From NCBI GenBank assembly GCA_000149265.1, contig CH003326.1:30344-94343 (forward strand): a stretch of 64,000 nt of DNA, in the 5' to 3' direction. This document shows positions 57,511-64,000 of this stretch, one piece after another. The stretch comes from Ciona savignyi. Its lineage: Eukaryota > Chordata > Ascidiacea > Phlebobranchia > Cionidae. The position numbers and the translations under genes were made by a program. Position 1 is the stretch's first letter; each line of letters begins with the position of its first letter. The notes below the pieces were generated by a model. That model saw only the letters and a list, made by a program, of their open reading frames with translations. It ran no database searches and was not told the DNA's origin.

Positions 57511-58170
57511 ACATCTCCTTTTTTCGGGTTTTCTTAAACAAAGTACTATTTCCGTTGTGGTGAAATTCGATGGTGAGAAACAAATTCGTCGTTAGCTCTC
57601 ACAACGCCACGTAGCATATAGTAGAACCTGCAAAAACTAGTAGAATATGTTTGGCCAATCATATTCGGTCACATAACCATGCATAACAAACTGGTGAATT
57701 GTATGTGAGTGCGTGTATAGCTGTTGTGTAGTTTTAATCGAAATTGTGCCATCTCACAATTAAGGCAGCAACGCCGCGAATTGTATCACATGACCCCGTG
57801 GAGCCATACTTTCGCCAACCAAGTAAGTAAAATCAAAACCATATATATTCGCTGATAAGCGTAATAGTCAAATAATAAACAGCCTTGCAGTGCAATAGGG
57901 CGACAAACAGACATCAAGGTGGCGAAAGGTAATAACGATCAATATTAGACACGTTAAAAGTCAGTGACACATAACGCAGCGCTACTACAAACTATGAACT
58001 ATATGGCAATACTTCCGATCAGACCTGGTACAGTACAGGTTCTACATACAGAATGTGACTCGACGTGGAATTTGCGGTGGCGTCGTTGCTCGTTGTGGAA
58101 CAGCCGGAGGATACGTAACGCGTGGGGGAATAGGTGGTGGTAGGCGATTCGTTGTGGGCAGTACGATCTC

Positions 58171-59193
58171 TTATATTTTATCTTTAATTGGAACCGACAG
58201 TTTGCAAACGGGAAAAACAGCCGTAGCTAATTTATTAAGTTCTGCGGTGTTTGTAAAAACGGATTTAACTAATCGAAACGACTCCGGGACATTCGACGCA
58301 CTCAGACGGCAAGTCTCAACATTTCCTTTAAATTGAGACAAAGCGAAAGACTTATCTTTTGGAAAAGAAAACTTTGGGATATAAGGAACTACATTGGAGA
58401 GCGAAGGGCGAAAACTGGCGTTATGATTACGGGCACGTCTGCCATATACAAAAGATAGGCTGCGCTTGCTTTGGAGACGTATGTCAGAGACGCGTCTATA
58501 CGGAGAAACTCTGACGAGGCGACAATTTCGCGCATCTACTTTAAAACCAAAATACTGCAAGAAATCCCTACCAATTACGGGATGCAGTACATTTCCAACG
58601 CGAAAACTCCAACGAAATTTACCTACGCCCATAAAGGTTATAAAAACATTTTCTTTACCAGACACTTTGATAATAGTGTCATTCAACGTAGATAAACAAT
58701 TTCTGGAATTAAATAACGACTTAACATTATCCATTGGAGGTACAACTGAACATTCCTCACTTTCATCTACCAAATAGCGCGTACCAGTCTTATAGTCAGC
58801 AACAAAGAACGACCTGGGAGAAGCGGATTTTGAAGCTCGTTTCGAACACGGTCTATTGGAGCGTTCACGCTTACGATTATTAAACTTTCGAACTTGCCGA
58901 CGACCATGTACGCCAAAGCGGCAACGAAAACATAATTTAAACGGCGCGTCAATTTTAACTTTACACGACAGACAAGAAATAGACATAGACGCGGCTAATT
59001 TACTCTTGAGTTGGTTGCTGTATGGACGTATAGGGGGGTTATATGGCAAAATATCGCGAGCGCTACTTACCTTTTTATGATCCGGTGTCCTGGGAAGTGA
59101 AACTTGTGTCGATGTGTTCCTTCTGTTTGCAAACCTGTGAAATGTCACACCGTTATTTTGCATAATCGTAATCTCGAGGTATATATCGACCAA
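58171..59193 (-). pseudogene. gypsy-type nucleocapsid and aspartic protease remnant
   Basis: A 340-codon frame. Residues near 75-95 contain a Cys-x2-Cys / Cys-x2-Cys knuckle (CLSCKVKI ... LCFRC), followed by a basic stretch. A retropepsin-like fold is then recognisable: 'RYLVDESEECSVVPP' where D-[ST]-G-A-E is expected, a later 'FRWSFRVGNVLHPVIGRDFL', and 'NCRLV'. The catalytic Asp is followed by Glu-Ser instead of Ser/Thr-Gly, so the protease is probably dead. RT, RNase H and integrase are absent downstream. Confidence 0.75.
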
Positions 59194-59439
59194 CTAATGT
59201 CTTCCACTAACTTTTGCAAGCAAATCAAAGTTGCTAGGTGGCTTTGGATTGCTATACGAAATATTAAAAAAATAAAATAAAAATACAGTCTTGGTCGTAG
59301 ATAGTTTTTTCTTTCTTCGCTTCGAGATTCCGACGGCGAATCGTGAACTTCCCCTGCAGACTTTGGAGGAAACTTCTTTCTTTTGATACGATCGATTTCC
59401 GTCGACGTCTTTGTGTAATCGGAGGATTTCCTTTAACAA
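59194..59439 (-). pseudogene. Possible gag remnant of the gypsy-type element
   Basis: A basic 81-codon frame (KRRKKKLSTTK) just upstream of the nucleocapsid/protease frame. No specific motif; assigned by position only. Confidence 0.3.
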
Positions 59440-59589
59440 ATGATAGAGCTGTTCGCTTGTTGTCAGAGCGAAGATGCTTCAGGCGGTTTCTTTTTCTAAA
59501 ATGGCTTTGGTCGGTTTCTTAAAGTTTTGTTAAAAGCGGTTTCTTCTTAAAATTAAGCTTGGGCCACACACTCTTCTCGAGAAAGTTGC

Positions 59590-59615
59590 GCGTTCAAATC
59601 ACGTCGGAGTCACCA
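59590..59615 (-). other. Primer-binding site, tRNA-Trp type
   Basis: Minus strand TGGTGACTCCGACGTGAT continuing TTGAACGC. It is complementary to the 3' end of tRNA-Trp including CCA (the site type used by avian retroviruses is TGGTGACCCCGACGTGAT), with one mismatch. It is separated from the 5' LTR by one base. Confidence 0.75.
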
Positions 59616-59616
59616 A

Positions 59617-60570
59617 TATAGCACCCCTGCTTTTCCTTAATAATTCTTGGTCGCGGACTGCTATTGTAGGGGCAGGCGCATTTGGCTGCGGCTCGTCGCT
59701 TAGCCAAAAGTTCACCTTAGGCTGTCTTCCTCGTTGCAATGGTCGGTGACTGACACTTATTTCTGATATTGTCTACATACATAGATCACACTCAGGGCCG
59801 GTTTTAGGCCGATTTGACCGATTAGATCAAATTGGGCCCCGCACCTTGAAGGGGCCCCGCGCTAGCGGTTTTTTTCTGTATTACGAGGTTTAAAATACTA
59901 CTGAAACGTAAAATAGAAAGTGAAATAATATTCTTTCTCATAATATCAATTTGTTATGCATCGTAAGAAAGTCAAATTTATATTTCTATGTCTGCCTGTT
60001 ACGTCATAATGAATATGGTTGTTAAACAATAAAGATATGTTTGGAAGTAAAACAATGTATCGTAAATAAGCATCCACATTACCTTTAATTTGTTTTATAG
60101 CAAGTATTAAATGTCTATTTTTGTAGTTTGTATGTACTGGTATGTATTTTATGATATATAAACACCCATAAAATTTGCTATGAAGAGTAGGGGCCCCGCC
60201 ATCACATTTCTAGTTGGGCCCCGCGGTTCCTAGCACCGGGCCTGATCACACTGCAACTTCTTGTTTTTATTCAGCATTTCTGTAAATTAGTTCATTCTGC
60301 TAGTTGTTTTTTTGTTCATAAAATCACGACAATATATACTAAATAAATATAGGTCACAGGGACAGATAAGGTGTGGACGGCTATTTTAACTATGTGAAAT
60401 GGGTCACGTTTGTAATAAAAACAGCGGACATTGCACCAACTAAACTTACTGCAATGGGTCGTAAATACGACGCAAATAGTTTTCCAGTTATTCACACTTT
60501 AACATAGCACATAAGCAAAAATTATATAAAATCGAATAATGATCACAAATCGAACCAGCGATTCACCACA
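59617..60570 (-). repeat. 5' LTR of the gypsy-type element, interrupted by a hAT element
   Basis: Its LTR parts are 59617-59792 and 60253-60570, totalling 494 bp once the insert and one copy of its target duplication are removed. Confidence 0.9.
59793..60244. mobile_element. hAT-type non-autonomous element, 452 bp
   Basis: The ends cagggccggttttaggc and gcaccgggcctg are imperfect inverted repeats, with 'gggccccgc' repeated inside both ends. It is flanked by perfect 8-bp duplications atcacact (59785-59792 and 60245-60252), diagnostic of hAT transposition. No ORF. Confidence 0.93.
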
Positions 60571-60755
60571 TGGGAAAACCAAGGGGGTTAACACACGGGC
60601 AATCGGCAGATCACCTCGCGCCCACCGTCGGGTTACCGAAGCTATTGCAGTATGTTGTGTATGATAGACACATCCCTTTAATTTAGTAGAACCCATTAAT
60701 CCGCCTGGTTCAGGCAATGTCCGTAAAGTGTCTTGCCCAAGGACACAACCGAGAC
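60571..60755 (-). mobile_element. SINE body, right fragment
   Basis: tgggaaaaccaagggggtta, gtcgggttaccgaagctatt, agtagaacccattaatccgc and ccttgcccaaggacacaacc-like landmarks. It is the continuation of the copy broken at 57016. Confidence 0.9.
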
Positions 60756-60772
60756 CGTTCCTGTATGATGGT

Positions 60773-60830
60773 ACCATAGAGTACTAATATACTATATATA
60801 TATATATAATATATATTAGTACTCTATGGT
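60773..60830. repeat. Perfect palindrome with 19-bp arms
   Basis: accatagagtactaatata (60773-60791) and its exact complement (60812-60830) surround a 20-bp AT-dinucleotide loop. It could extrude as a hairpin or be a tiny foldback element. Confidence 0.85.
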
Positions 60831-61019
60831 GGTACAACCAGCATTAAAGCTCAATTTGGCCTCTTGTCATTGTATCGGTTCTATTATGTTTTAGTTAGTT
60901 TAGTTTATTCCACGCTCCTTCAAAGCATCAACGAGGATCAGCACGGTTGTGTATGAAGGAAGCAATAGGGAAAATGTCAAAATTATAGTTGTTTTCTCGT
61001 TAAAAAGTCGCCTGAATGT

Positions 61020-61498
61020 TTAGCACCCCTCCTTTATTTTATGTTCTTCTTATAGGGGCAAGTGCATTTGGCCGCTCGTCGCTAAACCAAAAGGTCACTA
61101 TAGGCTGTCCTTTCCAGTTTGTAAATTCGGTGCTTTTCTGAATCTGACTCCAGAACTTGCAGCATATAATTCAAACAATAGACTATAGACGCACGGTAAT
61201 ATTTTATTCTGTAAGCTGCATTCTATTACTTAGAATGCAGCGCATAGTATCGCGATGAGTAGCATTAATCATGTACGGTATACACAACAATATATATAGC
61301 AAGGAGGGAGACTTTCGACGCCTCTTTTAATTGCGATAATGACTGATGTTTTAGTTACAAAGGGCGGTGTAGTTGTCGTAAATACGACGCAAATGACATG
61401 TTAGATATACGTCGTTCACATACGGGTTCTACAAACAATATACGTGATCATTATACATAAACAATTATATTAGTTCCCGAAAGCATCGATTCACCACA
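61020..61498 (-). mobile_element. Diverged solo LTR related to the gypsy-type element
   Basis: 479 bp ending in tagcacccct on the left and gcatcgattcaccaca on the right, as in the LTRs at 57017 and 59617, with shared internal blocks (ggggca.gtgcatttgg, aatacgacgcaaatg). Perfect 5-bp duplications AATGT lie at 61015-61019 and 61499-61503. No internal region, so it formed by LTR-LTR recombination. Confidence 0.87.
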
Positions 61499-62019
61499 AA
61501 TGTACGTGTTGCACACGCGGTCATGGTCGGAATGTGAATTATAGGTTCTTCCCGCTTTACGTTTTTATAATTGATGTGAATGCATTGTACCGGGGAACGC
61601 TAAAATAATTTTAGAACCTGAATCGATCTGGTGCAGATTCACATCCGCTAGATGGGGATAAAGAGGACTGCAGATCAATTCTCAGTGTCATTTTTAAAAG
61701 TACAAATTCTCCCTAAATATTTGCATAAAATATATATCCGAACGGTTAACGCCACACATTTAAGCACCCTGGCCAGCCGGATTCGAAGTTACCAAAGCAC
61801 AGTATGGTACCGAGCACCATATAAATGTATAGGATGACAGAATACAACACCATGAAATCTTTCCAAGATACCACGAGGCATTGGTGGAAACATTGGAATC
61901 ATATCGAACATTAGGGACTCGGGTAGCCGTGAGGTTGTGGGTTCGAAACCAGTCGGTGGCTGGAAGGTCGTATCCTCGGGAAAAGTACTTGCGAATCGCA
62001 AAAGTGGAATGATGGGTTG
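61499..62019. other. Non-coding with a tRNA-like SINE head
   Basis: At 61915-62019 a plus-strand SINE head (gtgaggttgtgggttcgaaa, ccagtcggtggctgg, cctcgggaaaagtacttgc) is interrupted by the next LTR element. A second B-box-like piece lies at about 61775-61795. No gene. Confidence 0.55.
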
Positions 62020-64000
62020 TGCAACGTTTGACGTTTATTGAGACGGTTAACTGCAACGTTTGACGTTCGTTGGGGGGTTTTAACCCTCTGTAAGCGCAGC
62101 TTGGCGCTTTAGCGTGGCTCGAATATATATGCTGACTCCGATATCCGACTTCCAAAGATCGAGTCCACGCTTATTGAACGTTGGTTAGTTTATTGTCAAA
62201 CGTTGTTAATATGAACACTCGAATAAATCAATGCACTTTACTCGGGAATCGATTCGCGGGACCGACTGGCGTCGGAATAACTGCGCGATGCGTTTAATAG
62301 ACAGTTCGTTTTCCTTTGCGGCTTGTCAACTCGTTCTTTGTTTATTCCGGCAGAAGCGACTTTTGTCTTGTTCCTTCTGTCAACTATGCCACAAAGTCTC
62401 AATAACCTAGCGCTTAACGCGCCAGGTGGCAGTCACCTCGGTCTCAGCCTCGTTCACTCTCTTTCTGTCAGTCAGTCCAAACATGCGTATTTATCTGGTG
62501 CTCCAATTCCTAAGAGAAAAACTGCATGATGCCCGTTTTTGGTCTTATTCATGTAATCTTTTCTCTCCAAAACCACTTATAGATTCTCTGCTTCTCACTC
62601 TTGCGACAACATCTCGTGTGATTGTTCGCCCAAAATAAACCCATTAGCTGGTCTGTCTCACGGGAACCCCATCAAAATCCTTCGTAGTTCCGAGCAATAA
62701 CTGACGTCATAATGATTTCCAGAGATCAAACAACACTGACCCTTAATTGACGTCATAATGTTTTTCAGGTCAGCCTTTGCACGCGATCAATGACCAATAC
62801 TGGCGCCATAATGCAGTTTTAAGTGGATGACGTCCATCTTATCACGGATGTTTGAATTGAAGTGAAAACAAGGCGAACCGCTGCATGCCTTCCACCGTTA
62901 AAAGGAAAAATCAAAATTAAGTCCATTCTTCCACATAATGTATGTGTTTCATATTAAAAGTTTGTTAGTAGAGAATATACAAAACATTTTTAGTAAGACG
63001 AGTGTGTTAATAATGAGAATATATGTGTCAAAGGTTGATTCTGGCTTAATGCAATTGTTAAAAATCCCGATGCAGCAACACATTTTGCTCAAAAGGCCAT
63101 TATAGGGACGTTATTTTCATATTTTTGCTTGATACATATAAGCCGTTTGGCTGTTTTCGCATATAGCAGCGATTTGCTTAAGTAACCTGGGCGGTAATAT
63201 TAAGCAATAAAGAGACATAATAGATTTGCGATTCCGCAGTAATCTCTTCGGGTTGATTTTCCCGGAAAATAGACATGTGTAAATCAAGCAATATAAATAA
63301 CATATCAAGTCGATAGCAAAAATAACAGAATTATTGAGTTCTCATAAACTCTAGCAAATATATATGTGCCTTCTCGGGATTTAAATCAAATGCAATATTA
63401 TATAGCCCACACTCAAACCTTTTCCACCGTGATATAGAAATGTGATGTGTAATGGTGGTCGATTTCTACATCAGTCTTCGCTCAGTTTCATAACTTCTGA
63501 AAAACTGAGAGCATCCGCTGATTCAAAATCTTTAAACTCGAACATTTGCTTGCTTTTATCCGCAGACAGAGCCTTCCAGTTTAGTGTCGAGTGACCAACT
63601 GGTTAAAACAACATGGCTGAACGACGATTTGCGGCTCTTTGCTTGCTTGATATCGTCGCTGAATTTTCCCTCATCATGCTTGAAGGAAATGTTGAATAAA
63701 CATAAACGGTGAGCTTCATTCAAAAGCAATTCTTCTAGCTCACTTGATTACTGCAGAAAGTTAAACAGACTTCTGCTTTGATCAGACTTCTGTTTTCTCG
63801 TGAACAGTAGGGTCTGCTCGGTTGAAATCTTCGTATCCACTCTTCAGACTTCGGTAGGTTGTGTTTAAGTTCAAAATCACGTCGGGGTCACCACTGCAAC
63901 GTTTGACGTTTATTGAGACGGTTAACTGCAACGTTTGACGTTCGTTGGGGGGTTTTAACCCTCTGTAAGCGCAGCTTGGCGCTTTAGCGTGGCTCGAATA
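62020..64000 (-). mobile_element. Second copy of the pol-less LTR element, cut by the window end
   Basis: The 3' LTR is 62020-62885 (866 bp), the interior 62886-63894, and the 5' LTR begins at 63895 and runs off the window. The interior aligns throughout with 52459-53478, so the family is defined by a fixed, gene-less 1-kb core. The primer-binding site, minus strand from 63893, reads TGGTGACCCCGACGTGAT, a perfect tRNA-Trp match, whereas the copy at 51581 has a disturbed site. TGACGTCA pairs are at 62702-62709 and 62748-62755. Confidence 0.92.

Larger units (their letters stand above)
57017..60570 (-). mobile_element. Degenerate Ty3/gypsy-type LTR retrotransposon nested in a SINE
   Basis: The 494-bp LTRs are at 57017-57510 and 59617-60570; the second is interrupted by a 452-bp hAT element, and the remainder is again exactly 494 bp. 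I find three differences between them. The LTR starts TGTGGTGAATCG on the minus strand. A polypurine tract (AAAAAAGGAGATGT) precedes the 3' LTR. The primer-binding site TGGTGACTCCGACGTGAT lies next to the 5' LTR. A 4-bp target duplication, TGGG, restores the SINE when the element is removed. The interior holds a gag/protease remnant only. Confidence 0.92.

Overview
The window looks like nuclear DNA of a tunicate, most likely a Ciona species. It is AT-rich and its genes have small exons and short GT-AG introns. It carries many copies of one tRNA-derived SINE whose tail reads 'ggggataaac', which fits the composite SINE I remember from Ciona intestinalis. No prokaryotic operon, ribosome binding site or CRISPR array is present. 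All exon structures below were assembled by hand from splice signals, reading phase and protein similarity, so they need transcript confirmation.

From left to right the host genes are these. A Cys/His-rich ORF of unknown role lies at 86-709 (minus). A large exon of an unrecognised nuclear-type protein lies at 1989-3440 (minus). A six-exon gene for a 441-residue Ser/Thr/Gln-rich protein that I cannot name lies at 9934-15066 (minus). A complete seven-exon cdk1 (cdc2) gene lies at 17689-21822 (minus). A five-exon VOPP1/WBP1-like membrane adaptor with a PPxY motif lies at 24078-26331 (minus). A GDP-fucose O-fucosyltransferase-like type II membrane enzyme lies at 43105-49426 (plus). A two-exon MPLKIP (TTDN1)-like gene lies at 55184-56550 (minus). 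These genes are unrelated neighbours with no operon-like logic.

Mobile DNA fills most of the rest. A pogo-type MITE sits at 5794-6319. A 2.3 kb Kolobok-type element (32839-35182) has 581-bp terminal inverted repeats and TTAA flanks; it carries a THAP-domain ORF and a convergent ORF resembling the zinc-binding C-terminal domain of P2X7. A BEL/Pao LTR element (36710-40631) has almost identical LTRs and an in-frame pol deletion. A pol-less LTR element occurs twice (51581-54357, and 62020 to the window end). A degenerate Ty3/gypsy element (57017-60570) split a SINE and later received a hAT-type insertion. A diverged solo LTR lies at 61020-61498. About sixteen SINE copies and a set of tRNA-Ser-like fragments, one of them tandemly amplified at 29657-29918, are scattered throughout.

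The most unusual point is in cdk1. The junction of exon 4 and intron 4, which follows the activating-loop threonine by two codons, has been amplified into a 32-bp minisatellite of twelve units, each with a strong 5' splice site. Next in interest are the Kolobok element that pairs THAP and P2X7-type zinc domains, and the young but crippled LTR elements that must have moved with help from other copies.
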